Positions 30,052 to 38,655 of a DNA stretch of 64,000 nucleotides are shown here, piece by piece (within the stretch, counting starts at the first letter, position 1; the number at the start of each line of letters is the position of its first letter). Location: positions 682,001-746,000 of the forward strand of contig NZ_CP012109.1 in assembly GCF_000280925.3 (NCBI RefSeq). The letters are read 5' to 3'. The notes beneath the pieces were generated by a model that was given only the letters and a program-made list of their open reading frames with translations, did no database searches and was not told the DNA's origin. The position numbers and the translations under genes were made by a program. This stretch comes from Myxococcus hansupus. Its GTDB lineage: Bacteria > Myxococcota > Myxococcia > Myxococcales > Myxococcaceae.

Positions 30052-30294
30052 ATGCCCACGGAGTCCACATCGAGTCGCAGCACCCAGACGCCTGTCGCTT
30101 CCGAGCTTCCTCGAGGCATCGGGAGGCCTGCGACGAGCTCGCTCGCCGAGGAGGGCATCACGCGGCTCGACCAGGTCACCCGCTTCACGGAACGGGAGTT
30201 GCTGGCGCTTCATGGCGTGGGCCCCAAGGCCGTGGGCATTCTCAAGGCGGAACTGGCCGCGCGCGGGTTGTCGCTGGCCCTCGGGAAGAAGTAA
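30052..30294 (+). CDS. Small helix-hairpin-helix protein
   Basis: 80 residues. After a Ser/Thr-rich start come LPRGIGRPATSSLAEEGI, LDQVTRFTERELLALHGVGP and KAVGILKAELAARGLSLAL. This is a tandem hairpin-helix pattern like the RNA polymerase alpha C-terminal domain and DUF4332-type proteins. It probably binds DNA or a protein partner. It ends 46 bases ahead of the split zinc-ribbon gene on the same strand. Confidence 0.75.
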   Translation: MPTESTSSRSTQTPVASELPRGIGRPATSSLAEEGITRLDQVTRFTERELLALHGVGPKAVGILKAELAARGLSLALGKK

Positions 30295-30340
30295 CGCGGC
30301 GCGGTCCGTCACGATTGAGGAGGTACGCACGTCCACTTTC

Positions 30341-30629
30341 ATGCCGTGGCTGACCTGGATGGTCTGCGGTTCTCTCCTCTTCCTGGGCCTCCTCTTCGTC
30401 AGTGGGTGGATTCAGGAGAGGGCACTGCGAAGCCGTATCCGCTCGCTACGCTGTCCCGACTGTGGTGGCGGCTACGACCATCCTGATAAATCCTGCCCCT
30501 GGAATGAAGATGCCCCCGAGTCCTCCTCCTCCCTCGTTCAAGGTGACCTGCACCGTGTGCGGGCACGTCACCGAGTATGGGGAGGACAGTGCGTCACCTC
30601 GGAGCAAACCGCTGGACCGGGCCCGCTGA
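30341..30629 (+). pseudogene. Membrane-anchored zinc-ribbon gene split by a frameshift
   Basis: From ATG 30341 the frame gives MPWLTWMVCGSLLFLGLLFV, RALRSRIRSLRCPDCGGGYD and then continues in an unrelated style. One frame over, from about 30478, the sequence reads ILINPAPGMKMPPSPPPPSF then KVTCTVCGHVTEYGED and stops at TGA 30627. The two halves are one membrane helix plus a two-Cys knuckle and a second Cys pair (CTVCG), so they belong together as a zinc ribbon. One-base change near 30470-30490. Either a real mutation or a sequence error. Confidence 0.65.
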
Positions 30630-30724
30630 CCTGCTTCCCGTGTTGCTGTGGGAGGCCTGTATCGCACCGAATTGTTGCGACACTCCGTGGGACGTCGTCC
30701 GTCCGCGTGGTTCCGTGCCCTTGT

Positions 30725-31324
30725 CTAGAACGGGGACTTTCCCATGTTCGTGTTGTCCTCGAGGAGCACTTGGACGCGCTTCAGCTCCTCGGGATGTTGC
30801 ACGCCCACGCGGAGGTTGAATTGAGGGCTGCCAGGATGACGGTACAGCCGTGCCGCCGCTCCTTCCCGTTCGAAGAGCATGTTGTACCGGGGGAAGTGGA
30901 GTTGGACGAAGCCCATCTTCTCGAGGAGACGCGCGAGGTCCTCGGCAGTGGGCGTCGAATCTCCGTCCCGGCGCACATAGGGGTCTTGATGAGGGAGCGT
31001 CGGCATGCGGACGTGCTCCATGGCCCAAAGGAAGAGCAACTCCCGGAGGCCGATGGCCTCTCGGCGCAGCTTCGTCTTCCAGGAGTCCGCGCCAAATGGC
31101 ATGCGCACGACCTGGCAGTTTCCTTCTTCTGAAGGAGATTCCAGGTTGAGCCAGTCGTGATGAGGCGCGAGCGGGTCGCGGTCGCCGAAGCTGAAGAGAA
31201 GACGATGGGGAGGCAGCTCGCTCTTGGGCGCGACCCGATAGCGTTCGGCCACATCAAGGATGGGGTTGAAGGAGGGCACATGGGCCAGGAGCGGCCAACC
31301 AAAGATGTCCTCCAGTTCGTCCAT
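30725..31324 (-). CDS. Hypothetical protein of 199 residues
   Basis: Not recognised. The protein begins MDELEDIFGWPLLAHVPSFN and is acidic-basic without a signal or membrane span. Visible elements are HRLLFSFGDRDPLAPHHDWL, RREAIGLRELLFLWAMEHVR and FPRYNMLFEREGAAARLYRH. Composition and third-base GC are those of real genes here. It runs toward the zinc-ribbon remnant and ends 95 bases from it. It is in the region with the MarR/VOC pair, but no link is visible. Confidence 0.7.
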   Translation of the reverse strand: MDELEDIFGWPLLAHVPSFNPILDVAERYRVAPKSELPPHRLLFSFGDRDPLAPHHDWLNLESPSEEGNCQVVRMPFGADSWKTKLRREAIGLRELLFLWAMEHVRMPTLPHQDPYVRRDGDSTPTAEDLARLLEKMGFVQLHFPRYNMLFEREGAAARLYRHPGSPQFNLRVGVQHPEELKRVQVLLEDNTNMGKSPF

Positions 31325-31388
31325 GGCTCAGGCTCATCCCTCGCTGTTGTCACGTCGCGGTTCCGAAATCCGGCGCGCCTCGGAGCCC

Positions 31389-31904
31389 TCACTCCTCGCG
31401 CCCGGGGAGCTCCAAGCTCAGCGCCAGTTTCCGCAGGAGCGCGGCCAGTGCCGTCCGGTCGCTGCGTGACAAACCCTTGAGCAACTGTGCCTCGACGGCC
31501 ATGTCGGCGCGGAACGCCGCTTCGGCTCGGCTGCGCCCCTCCTCGGTCAGCTCCACCGGCAGGCTCCGCGCATCTCCCTCCGAGGCGGAGCGCCGAATCA
31601 GGCCCGCACGGGTCAGCCGCGCCAGCCGGTCGGTCAGTCCCCCCGAGGAAATCATCAGCGACTTGAAGAGCTCCGTGGGGCGCATCCGATAGGGCGGCCC
31701 CGAGCGCAGCAGCGTCGCGATGACATCGAACTCGCCCGTGTCCAGGCCCTGCTCCGAGAACACCGCCTCGATGGGCGGGCGCACGCGCAACGTGATGCGG
31801 CGGGCGCGCCCCAGGACTTCCATCCCCTGCGTATCGACGTCCGGCAGCTCCCGTGCCCACTGGGCACGCAGGCGGTCGACGTGGTCCTCGGCGCTCTTGC
31901 TCAT
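31389..31904 (-). CDS. MarR-family transcriptional regulator
   Basis: 171 residues from ATG 31904. It has the winged helix core: EFDVIATLLRSGPPYRMRPTELF (recognition region), SLMISSGGLTDRLARLTRAGLI, RSASEGDARSLPVELTEEGR as the wing. A short N-terminal extension and a C-terminal dimer helix (LLKGLSRSDRTALAALLRKL) complete it. Divergent from the VOC gene across a palindromic operator (31917-31966), so it most likely represses both until a phenolic or electrophilic ligand binds. Confidence 0.9.
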   Translation of the reverse strand: MSKSAEDHVDRLRAQWARELPDVDTQGMEVLGRARRITLRVRPPIEAVFSEQGLDTGEFDVIATLLRSGPPYRMRPTELFKSLMISSGGLTDRLARLTRAGLIRRSASEGDARSLPVELTEEGRSRAEAAFRADMAVEAQLLKGLSRSDRTALAALLRKLALSLELPGREE

Positions 31905-31916
31905 GGTTCGACTCCA

Positions 31917-31966
31917 TTGTCTTGACGTCGAGATAAGTCGACTGCACTATCTCGACATCAAGATAA
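31917..31966. promoter_or_regulatory. MarR operator between marR-type and VOC genes
   Basis: CTTGACGTCGAGATA (31921-31935) is the inverted copy of TATCTCGACATCAAG (31948-31962) with one mismatch. Each arm is itself near-palindromic (TCTTGA-CGTCGAGA). So two MarR-type dimer sites lie side by side. They overlap promoter-like TTGACG/CACTAT on the plus strand and TTGATG/ACTTAT on the minus strand, so binding would block both genes. Confidence 0.8.
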
Positions 31967-31979
31967 AGGAGCTTCGGCC

Positions 31980-32390
31980 ATGAGTCTTCGTCCCTTCGAG
32001 CCGGCGACAGTCGACCACCTCGTCCTGCGGGTGGCCGACATGGCGCGCATGTCGTCCTTCTATCGGGACGTGATTGGCTGCACGGTCGACCGAGAGGTGC
32101 CGCACCTGGGGCTGACGCACCTGCGGGTGGGCACCGCGATGATCGACCTGGTGACGCTGGATGGGAAGCTGGGGCGCGCGGGAGGGGCCGGGCCGGGGCG
32201 GGAAGGGCGCAACGTCGACCACTTCTGCATCACCGTGAAGCCATTCAACGAGGCGGCGATTCGCGACCATCTCTCCGCCCAGGGCGTTGCCGTGTTTGCT
32301 CCAGGGGAACGCTACGGCGCGACGGGCGATGGCTTCTCGTTCTACATCCACGACCCGGAAGGCAACACCATTGAGTTGAAGGGGGCGTAG
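31980..32390 (+). CDS. VOC-family (glyoxalase/dioxygenase-fold) protein
   Basis: 136 residues, ATG 31980, preceded by AAAGGAG. Two beta-alpha-beta-beta-beta units: TVDHLVLRVADMARMSSFYR then VDREVPHLGLTHLRVGTAMIDLVTLD; and NVDHFCITVKPFNEAAIRDH then GFSFYIHDPEGNTIELKG. Metal-ligand positions are His in the first strand (VDHLV), His in NVDHF, and the final Glu. Substrate is unknown; such proteins next to a MarR often remove or bind aldehydes or antibiotics. Confidence 0.88.
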   Translation: MSLRPFEPATVDHLVLRVADMARMSSFYRDVIGCTVDREVPHLGLTHLRVGTAMIDLVTLDGKLGRAGGAGPGREGRNVDHFCITVKPFNEAAIRDHLSAQGVAVFAPGERYGATGDGFSFYIHDPEGNTIELKGA

Positions 32391-32419
32391 GGGCTGTCTC
32401 TGATTTCGATAGCGCAGTC

Positions 32420-32983
32420 CTACTTCCTGCAGTCCAGGTCGTAGCCCGTGCTCCAATCCTGGCCATCCATCTGGTACTGGCCCCGCATCTTCATCACGCC
32501 CGGCGAAACGACCCGCTCGGTGTCCCTGATGTTCATCGCACCCATGGGGCCGCTCGACGTTCCGAGCCAGGTCACGCCGTCCGTGGACGAAGACCTGGCG
32601 TCACCGCCCATGTTGTCGACGATGACATTTCCCCATTGGCCAGCGGCCGCATCGAACGTGCGATACGCGGTGAACTTGTAGGGGTACTCACCGGAGACCA
32701 CCGCGAAATCGGCTCGCAGCCAGGCTTTGTCGAGGTCGGGCTTGATATCGAAGGTGACCTCGCTGGGACTCGCGCCGCCGGGCCCATGAACCGAGCCGCG
32801 ACAGGTCCACGTCCCCACCAACTCCTTGGCGGCATGCGACAACGCGGACTCGGCGGTGACAGGAGGTTCGACCACGGAGGGCTGTCCGGCCTTGAAACCT
32901 TCCGGCCCCTTCGCGGAACTGCCTCGACATCCCAACAGACCGACCATGGCGGCGAAGACGACGGCGAACGGGCGGATGAACAT
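32420..32983 (-). CDS. Lipoprotein, DUF1579-like
   Basis: 187 residues from ATG 32983, with GGAGGA ahead. The leader ends in VGLLGCRGSS, a lipobox. The rest is a lipocalin-like or beta-sheet protein: ELVGTWTCRGSVHGPGGASP, AWLRADFAVVSGEYPYKF, QWGNVIVDNMGGDARSSS, RDTERVVSPGVMKMRGQY and a C-terminal paired Cys. Similar DUF1579-type domains measure change of a compound. Function unknown. The two Cys (TWTC, LDC) could form a disulfide in the periplasm. Confidence 0.75.
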   Translation of the reverse strand: MFIRPFAVVFAAMVGLLGCRGSSAKGPEGFKAGQPSVVEPPVTAESALSHAAKELVGTWTCRGSVHGPGGASPSEVTFDIKPDLDKAWLRADFAVVSGEYPYKFTAYRTFDAAAGQWGNVIVDNMGGDARSSSTDGVTWLGTSSGPMGAMNIRDTERVVSPGVMKMRGQYQMDGQDWSTGYDLDCRK

Positions 32984-33099
32984 GCATTCCTCCAGCAGAA
33001 TGGCTGTGCAATCCACTGTCATCTAAAGCATGGGCTCCCCCTGAGGTAGAGCGCCGCTTCCGCAGGGATCGGCGGATCCTCCGGTGCGCTTGCATGAAA

Positions 33100-33139
33100 T
33101 AAGATGGGCCGCCCGGTCCAGAGAGGGACCAGGCGACCC
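33100..33139 (-). terminator. Terminator of the damaged lipoprotein gene
   Basis: GGGTCGCCTGGTCC pairs with GGACCGGGCGGCCC on the minus strand with two mismatches, loop CTCTCT, then ATCTTATTT. It matches the hairpin after the intact relative at 48.15 kb in both stem and place. Confidence 0.75.
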
Positions 33140-33156
33140 GAACACGGCTTCGCGGC

Positions 33157-33533
33157 TCAGTACGTCAGCGAGGACGCCGGCGCCGTAATTCCCGCCGCGA
33201 CCTCCAGCGACAGGAGCACATCGCTCGTTTCACCCTCGACCACCGTCACCGACTCCGACTGGCTGACGTAGCCCTCCTTGGATGCCACGAGGGTGTAGGT
33301 CCCCGGGGCACGTTCTTCAGGGAGAACAGGCCATCGCTGCCCGTGGTGGTCACTGCCCCGGTGTCAAACAGCCTGACCATCACCCCTTCTGGAGGGGCCC
33401 CATCTTCCAGTGAAGTCCTCCCCGCGATGCTCCCTGGAATGACCTCGGGGGCTTCCTCGTCTCCATCACAGGCGGGGAGGGTGACAATCGCCAACATGAG
33501 CCCAGCAAGCGCGCCCAGTTGATTCAGCTTCAG
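33157..33533 (-). pseudogene. Decayed copy of the 47-kb regulatory-repeat lipoprotein gene
   Basis: Minus-strand reading gives LKLNQLGALAGLMLAIVTLP and ACDGDEEAPEVIPGSIAG, nearly the lipoprotein leader of the gene at 47257. The start codon is CTG where the relative has ATG. The first repeat begins (PPEGVMVRLFDTGAVTTTG) and then jumps to the third repeat's end (GLFSLKNVPRG), as if two internal repeats were deleted. At 33301-33308 one C is missing from a C-run; restoring it gives TYTLVASKEGYVSQSES and an end like that of the relative (SSLTY). Upstream sequence and terminator are also shared. Three lesions make loss of function likely. Confidence 0.85.
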
Positions 33534-33701
33534 GGTGTCTTCTCCTGGTCGATGCGCCACGGCCCTTGCGCAGTCCACCCTGCCAAGGTGCGCAACCGGC
33601 CTTGCGCACGTGACAGGTGGCGCGATTGACGCGCGAGTTCCGTGGAAACTCGCACTCGCAAGCCAACTTCCCCGGCGGGAGGCGCACCCGAGCGGTGCGA
33701 C

Positions 33702-35033
33702 TCACAGCGACGTGGAGAGCTCCGCCATCCACTCGGGTGGATCGATGCGCTTCAGCTCACCGTTGTCCCGCAGGTCGAGACGGCTTTTCGCTGTAGCCAG
33801 CAGCACCTGCGCGGGGTCGACCGTGGCGGGCGACCAACCCGTGACCTCCTGTCGCTCGAACACCACCTCATACACATATTCGTCGGCGATGAGCCCCGAG
33901 CCCCGTCTTCGCCGCTGCGTGTACGCGGCAACATGAACACGCCGGAGCGTCGGTCCCGCGCCGATGGCGGTGCGCGCGAGGAGCAGCGAGATTCCCGCGA
34001 TGAGGTGCAGGTAGTCCGCGTTCCGCTCCGCCTTCGTGCGGCGTACGTCTTTGAGCGTGCCGTTCTTCAGCGCGCGTTGCCGCACCTCGGGAATGACATC
34101 TTCGATCTCGGGCAGGTCCACGACGACGAATGCACGCGCTGAATCCGGAAGGGCCACCCTGCACTGTGCCTCGAAGGGAAAGTCGAGCTCCTCCAGGGAA
34201 GAGGAAACGGTCTCCTCCAGCGCCTCCGGGTCTCCCGCCACAAGCTTTCTGGCCCACGACGCGCGCTCGCGCTCCTGTTCGGGCCATGCAGTGAGCGCTT
34301 CTTGAAAGGCCTGATGGTCGCTTTGAAGCGCACGCCAGTGCTCTGGCCATTCTCGCTCGAGCGTCTTCGCCATCAACGCCCGAGTCCCCCGCCTCCAGGG
34401 AACCGTGCAGAGCATGACGAAGCCTACGTAAGCCAGGAGGGCAACGAGGACGGACCCGCCCCCCATGGATTCCTGCAGCGCGGCTCCGACTCCGCCAAAC
34501 ACACATGGGAACATCGCCACGGCCAACACCCAGAGCCCAATGGCTGTCCCGCGCCGGTCCTTGCGGATGCGCGCCTCCATGTCATCGACGAACCGACGAT
34601 GTGCCTCTGCCTCCACGGGCACAGGAAAGGGCGCTCCCTCGAAAGGGCGCTCGGTGCAGGCACGCGCGTAGTCCTCCGAACTTGGCACGAGCGGCATGTC
34701 CCGCCAGCAGTCGAGCAAATCCTGCCGGGCGGATTGCGCCGCCGCGACCTGGGCTTCCGCCGCGGCTTGAAGTCGGAGCTGGTTCTCGCGCCGTGCGGTC
34801 GCCTCGAGCTGTCTCTGCGTGGGCCCGCGCGCTCTTCCGGAAGAGCGGCTCCCGCCCGAGCTCGAGGTCCAGGACAACCCCGTGCCGGGGATGCCAAGCG
34901 TCGTGCGAGTCCCCCGCGACGACAGATTGACCGTCGCGCCTCGACCGCCCAATGACAGTGAGGAACGCCCCAATCCGACATTGAGGCGCACGCCGGGCAT
35001 CAGCTTCACGCTTCGACGAAATCGGAACGCCAT
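33702..35033 (-). CDS. DUF4236-domain membrane protein
   Basis: 443 residues. Residues 1-55 are a DUF4236 domain (MAFRFRRSVKLMPGVRLNVG, RGTRTTLGIPGTGLSW), a beta-rich N-terminal unit of unknown role in many bacteria. A long charged linker follows, then two hydrophobic stretches (AIGLWVLAVAMFPCVFGGVG, SVLVALLAYVGFVMLCTVPW). The C-terminal 230 residues look like a soluble domain with VVVDLPEIEDVIPEVRQRAL and DYLHLIAGISLLLARTAIGA, ending with LDLRDNGELKRIDPPEWMAE. No enzyme signature. It lies next to the pseudogene; no operon. Confidence 0.8.
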   Translation of the reverse strand: MAFRFRRSVKLMPGVRLNVGLGRSSLSLGGRGATVNLSSRGTRTTLGIPGTGLSWTSSSGGSRSSGRARGPTQRQLEATARRENQLRLQAAAEAQVAAAQSARQDLLDCWRDMPLVPSSEDYARACTERPFEGAPFPVPVEAEAHRRFVDDMEARIRKDRRGTAIGLWVLAVAMFPCVFGGVGAALQESMGGGSVLVALLAYVGFVMLCTVPWRRGTRALMAKTLEREWPEHWRALQSDHQAFQEALTAWPEQERERASWARKLVAGDPEALEETVSSSLEELDFPFEAQCRVALPDSARAFVVVDLPEIEDVIPEVRQRALKNGTLKDVRRTKAERNADYLHLIAGISLLLARTAIGAGPTLRRVHVAAYTQRRRRGSGLIADEYVYEVVFERQEVTGWSPATVDPAQVLLATAKSRLDLRDNGELKRIDPPEWMAELSTSL

Positions 35034-35570
35034 CCGCTTCTCCTGAGGGAATCATGGACCGAGCTCGCTGGGCGAGCATCAAGTCCATCTCCTTTACCGG
35101 AACTTCGCATGCGCAGCGTCGCCGCGCGTGCACAGCCGCGCAAGGGCGCCCTCCCTGAGGGGCCTACCACTGCAGGGTGATTCCGCGGCCCAACTGTCCC
35201 GGGAGTCAACGCGGAGGGGGCCCCAAGCCCCGGCCAGCAGGACTGTCTGCCTGAGCCGCGTCAGTCGCCTCGTCGTTTCGCACGACCGTCAATGCCAAGC
35301 CCCGGCATCCTGTGGCAGTGGCCTCATGCCGTAGATGTGCAGCATTCATGTCCAGGGGCTTCGGCCGGGCTCTGGTCCTCGCCGGCAAACCAAAGCTGGC
35401 GAAGATACCGTCGCAGTGATTCTTCCCGCCCAGCACGCCCTGGGGGAGGTCCTGCCGGCGCATTCGCGGGGGGGACGGGCATCGTGGCGGAGGTGTCGGC
35501 ACGGGCTGTCTCCGGAGTTCACCGAAGCCAGCCCGCGTACGTCTATCCACGCCGACCTACGGATGCTTCG
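35034..35570. other. Stretch without a supportable gene
   Basis: All frames here are short and of odd composition. The last 30 bases on the minus strand read through the stop of the M57-type gene. No terminator, repeat or RNA was seen. Confidence 0.6.
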
Positions 35571-36869
35571 TCACGGGCTGCAGCAGAGCAGCGCGTGGGG
35601 CGCGCCATCGGTGGTGCCACGGGAGAGCCCTCCGACGTACCGGCCGGGACCGCACTCGCCCTTCCAGTTGTCGGGGTCCCAGTCACCCGTGGAGGAGGAC
35701 TCGCGGGAATCCTGGCCGTCGAAGACGCGAGCGGTGCAGGAGTTGTGGGCGACGTTGCCCGGGCAGCACAGCACGGCGGTGATTTCGTTCGTGGTGGTCT
35801 GGGCGACACCCGCGACGAACTCGTTGGTACCGCACTCTCCCTTGTAGTAGCCGGGATCCCAGTCGCCGGTGGCCGAGGTGCCGCGGCTGTCGCCGGTGGA
35901 GAAGGACCGGGCGTAGCAGCCGTCGTGCGGATAGCGCGAGTCACCGCCGAGGCGGCAGAGCGCGACGCGGGCATTCCGAGAGGTGGGGTTGAGGGACAAA
36001 CCCGTCACCGGCTCACCGCTGGCGCACTCGGCCTTGTAGGAGCTGGGGGCCCAATCGCCCGTGGAGATGGTGCGGCGCGCATCTCTGTTCTCGAAGTTCA
36101 TCGTCGCCGGCGCATACAGGTAGACCAGCGCGACGCGGTCGCTGGGGGTGAAGTGTCCTGATTCGACCGAGCGGAAGCAGGAGTTCATGAGCGAACCGCC
36201 GACGGACGCCGTCGTCGGCGTGCCCGGGATGTGGATGGCTCCGACTCCTGCGGGACCCTCGTTGCCGCCACTGCCACAACTGATGTTGCGGTTGTAGTAG
36301 TCCGTGTGGCGGAAGCCGATGGTGTGGCCAAGCTCGTGCTTGATGACGTGCTTGATGACGTCGACGCCGTAAGAGGAAAGCCCGCCACCGATGTTGACGG
36401 TGGGGTACGGCAGCCCGCCCGAGGGGAATCCCGCCGAGCCTCCAACGACACCGGGCTGGATGACCGCGTTGATGGTGGTGCTGCAGCCGGCGCTCGGCGT
36501 GCGCGCCATGCTGAAGGTCAGCGGCAGCTCGTTGTACTCCTGGATGGCCAGGTCGAGTGCCGTGCTGAACGCGCCGGTGAACGTCGATCCGCTGATGCAG
36601 ATCTTCGTCACCGACGAACCGACGAGGTTCGTCGTGCGGTACTGCTCCTCGGTGGTGCTGTCCTGTGCGAGCATCTCGCGTGACGCTGTCAGTGAGACCT
36701 CGGCGTCTCGCCCGACATACACCTTCCCATCGACGACCATGATGTCATCGGCCGGAAACCCGGCCTCGACCAGGTTGTCGACGATCTCCTGCGTCTCATC
36801 GGGTTGTCCGGCACACCCCAACATCAACGCACCACATCCCACTGCAAGGACGAGACTTTTCGAAAACAT
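35571..36869 (-). CDS. M57-type (HEIGH-like) metallopeptidase lipoprotein
   Basis: 432 residues from ATG 36869, with AAGGAG eight bases ahead. A lipoprotein signal (LAVGCGALMLGCAGQ) precedes a propeptide, then the zinc site HVIKHELGHTIGFRHTD (HExxHxxGFxH) near residue 175. The fold and motif are those of the dual-action HEIGH metallopeptidases found in myxobacteria and relatives. After the protease, from about 260, three Cys-rich repeats of about 55 residues follow, each with a STGDW[AD]P motif, as TISTGDWAPSSYKAECASGE, FSTGDSRGTSATGDWDPGYY and SSSTGDWDPDNWKGECG. They may bind a ligand or form a stalk. Secreted or surface-attached. Confidence 0.9.
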   Translation of the reverse strand: MFSKSLVLAVGCGALMLGCAGQPDETQEIVDNLVEAGFPADDIMVVDGKVYVGRDAEVSLTASREMLAQDSTTEEQYRTTNLVGSSVTKICISGSTFTGAFSTALDLAIQEYNELPLTFSMARTPSAGCSTTINAVIQPGVVGGSAGFPSGGLPYPTVNIGGGLSSYGVDVIKHVIKHELGHTIGFRHTDYYNRNISCGSGGNEGPAGVGAIHIPGTPTTASVGGSLMNSCFRSVESGHFTPSDRVALVYLYAPATMNFENRDARRTISTGDWAPSSYKAECASGEPVTGLSLNPTSRNARVALCRLGGDSRYPHDGCYARSFSTGDSRGTSATGDWDPGYYKGECGTNEFVAGVAQTTTNEITAVLCCPGNVAHNSCTARVFDGQDSRESSSTGDWDPDNWKGECGPGRYVGGLSRGTTDGAPHALLCCSP

Positions 36870-37192
36870 GGATGCTCCTTGGGTTGGGGAGAAGTTCACC
36901 GGCCCGCGAATGATGTTGAGACTGGAGTTGGTGTATTCGTTCGTGGAATTGCCGCGCCCCCTCGCGCGACAATCATTCCCGGCGGTCTCGCACGGTACGC
37001 TGAATGCAGACGACAAATCGACAAAGTCGTATAAGCTGAGCAGGATTTCTATCGAGAGACAGCCGGAGAGGATAGGCACGGTGTTGAGCGCGCTGGTCAG
37101 GTGAAACGGGTCCAGGAAGGGGCGCGAGAGGGGACACGTGGGCTGTGCGCCAAGCGGTGGCGGAGGCCGAGCTGCATTTCGGAGCACATGCC
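36870..37192. other. Upstream region of the M57-type gene
   Basis: No gene. The stretch is less GC-rich than its surroundings (for example around 37010-37060), as expected of a promoter region reading left on the minus strand. I could not pick clear -35 and -10 boxes. Confidence 0.5.
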
Positions 37193-37493
37193 ATGGAGGA
37201 GAATTGCATTGTCCTCGTCTCTGGGCTCTCGGGCGCGGGCAAGTCCACAGTGGCACGACGGCTCGCGGAGCACTCCCCTTGGTCGCATGCCGGCCCAAGC
37301 GGCCCAGGGGGGGCGAGGCGGCCTCGTGCGTGGGCGCGAAGTCGTTGGCGTCGAGACCACCGGGAACTTCACCCGGGAGCAGGTGATACTGGCGGCCATG
37401 AACTTGTCCGCGAGCGCTTCGGCTGTGGCACCAAGACTTTCGAGGCGCCGCCGCGCAGCCCGGCGCCCGGCTCGGCTTCAGCGAGCAGTCTGA
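37193..37493 (+). pseudogene. P-loop kinase remnant
   Basis: From ATG 37193 the sequence encodes MEENCIVLVSGLSGAGKSTV then ARRLAEHSPW, a complete Walker A with strand before and helix after, as in shikimate- or chloramphenicol-phosphotransferase-like small kinases. Directly after this the reading changes to Pro/Arg-rich filler. In another frame near 37330-37400 a sheet-like EVVGVETTGNFTREQVILAA resembles the tail of such kinases. No Walker B or lid is present between. The gene is therefore a deleted remnant. More weak coding-like text (QSEAEDNAHQVRERLLAALG) follows to 37560. Confidence 0.55.
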
Positions 37494-37795
37494 GGCCGAG
37501 GACAACGCCCATCAGGTCCGCGAGCGGCTCCTGGCGGCCCTGGGCACTGAGGCCGACTCCGATGACCTCGGAGGCTCCGGCCGGGTGTCCAGCCGTTGCC
37601 CGATCGTTGGCCCACTGAATACTTATCTGAGGGCGGTTGAGGCATCGCCCCGAAAGATGGGAGTTTGGAGCTGTGGTTTCCAGCGTAAAACGAGGCCCCG
37701 AGAGTTCATTCTCAGGGCTCCGTGATGTTTCGTCAGCGTCGTACTGGTCTGAACTGGCCTTGGTTCGGTAATTGGAAGGATTGGATTTGGCTGTG

Positions 37796-38284
37796 ATGCT
37801 TAATACACCTCGCATCCTGCTCCGCGAGCTCACCCTGGCGGATGCCGAGAGCCTTTATCGGCTCAATGCCGATCCCGAAGTCATTCGTTACACGGGGGAT
37901 GCGGCATTTGCTGATGTTGAAGCGGCAAAAGAATTCCTGAAGAGCTATGACCACTATGAGAAGTACGGCTTTGGTCGCTGGGCAGTGATCCGAAAAGAAG
38001 ATGGCGAATTCTTGGGCTGGTGCGGAATCAAATACACTCCAGAGGTCGACGAGTATGATGTTGGCTTCCGGTTCTTCAAGAAGTGCTGGGGTGGCGGCTA
38101 TGCTACCGAGGCTGCGAAGGTCAGTCTCGATTATGGGTTGAACGAACTGCGAATAAAGACCCTGGTTGGCCGTACCATGAAGGCCAATACTGCATCCGTG
38201 AGAGTGCTTGAGAAGCTTGGGATGACCTATTGGAAATCCATGGATTTTCATGGTGGTGAATGGGTTGTTTATAAAACGCCCTGA
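37796..38284 (+). CDS. RimJ/RimL-type GNAT acetyltransferase, low GC
   Basis: 162 residues from ATG 37796 (TTG starts upstream at 37772 and 37781 are possible). It is a typical RimJ/RimL-like acetyltransferase: MLNTPRILLRELTLADAESL, PEVIRYTGDAAFADVEAAKE, GFGRWAVIRKEDGEFLGWCG, YDVGFRFFKKCWGGGYATEA with the acetyl-CoA loop, and TLVGRTMKANTASVRVLEKL then GMTYWKSM. Codons such as GAT, GAA, TAT and ATT are common and the gene is close to 50% GC against about 70% around it. That suggests recent transfer. It may modify a protein N-terminus or a small amine. The IS91-type fragment overlaps its 3' end on the other strand. Confidence 0.88.
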   Translation: MLNTPRILLRELTLADAESLYRLNADPEVIRYTGDAAFADVEAAKEFLKSYDHYEKYGFGRWAVIRKEDGEFLGWCGIKYTPEVDEYDVGFRFFKKCWGGGYATEAAKVSLDYGLNELRIKTLVGRTMKANTASVRVLEKLGMTYWKSMDFHGGEWVVYKTP

Positions 38285-38655
38285 GTGATGGCGAAGAAGG
38301 GCCGCAGGAGGGCGATGCCATGTGCGTGCCCTCCACAGGGGACCGTCAGGTATGTCAGCACCCTCCTGCTGCCCCTGCACCGAGAGCAGTCGAAGACATC
38401 CCGCGCGAACGTCTGGCGCAGCAGTCCCGCCCAATCCAATCGGGGCGTGCGCGCCCTCGTCGACTCCTCCGTCGCGGCCGGGTGGGGCGCTGCTCCTTCC
38501 GCCCTGGCTCCGCCCCTGCTGGAGGGAGCGCGACAGCCTGCGCACGCAGCGTCGAGGGATGCCCCGTGAGCGCCTCGTCCTCGGCCCTCGCGCCAACCAC
38601 CCAGACCGACGGTGCCTTGGGTTCGAGCTGTTCCAGACGCTCGCGGAAGTGGCAC
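38269..38655 (-). mobile_element. IS91-type transposase remnant, copy 2
   Basis: 128-residue minus-strand frame with RTPRLDWAGLLRQTFARDVF, then DCSRCRGSRRVLTYLTVP at residues about 70-108. This is the C-terminal end of IS91/IS801-type transposases (leucine-rich helix, C-x-x-C-R-G-x-R-R-V-L). The N-terminal part with the catalytic Tyr pair is absent. It is more complete than copy 1 at 26.5 kb and runs up to the 3' end of the low-GC GNAT gene, so it may mark the edge of an inserted piece. Confidence 0.8.
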
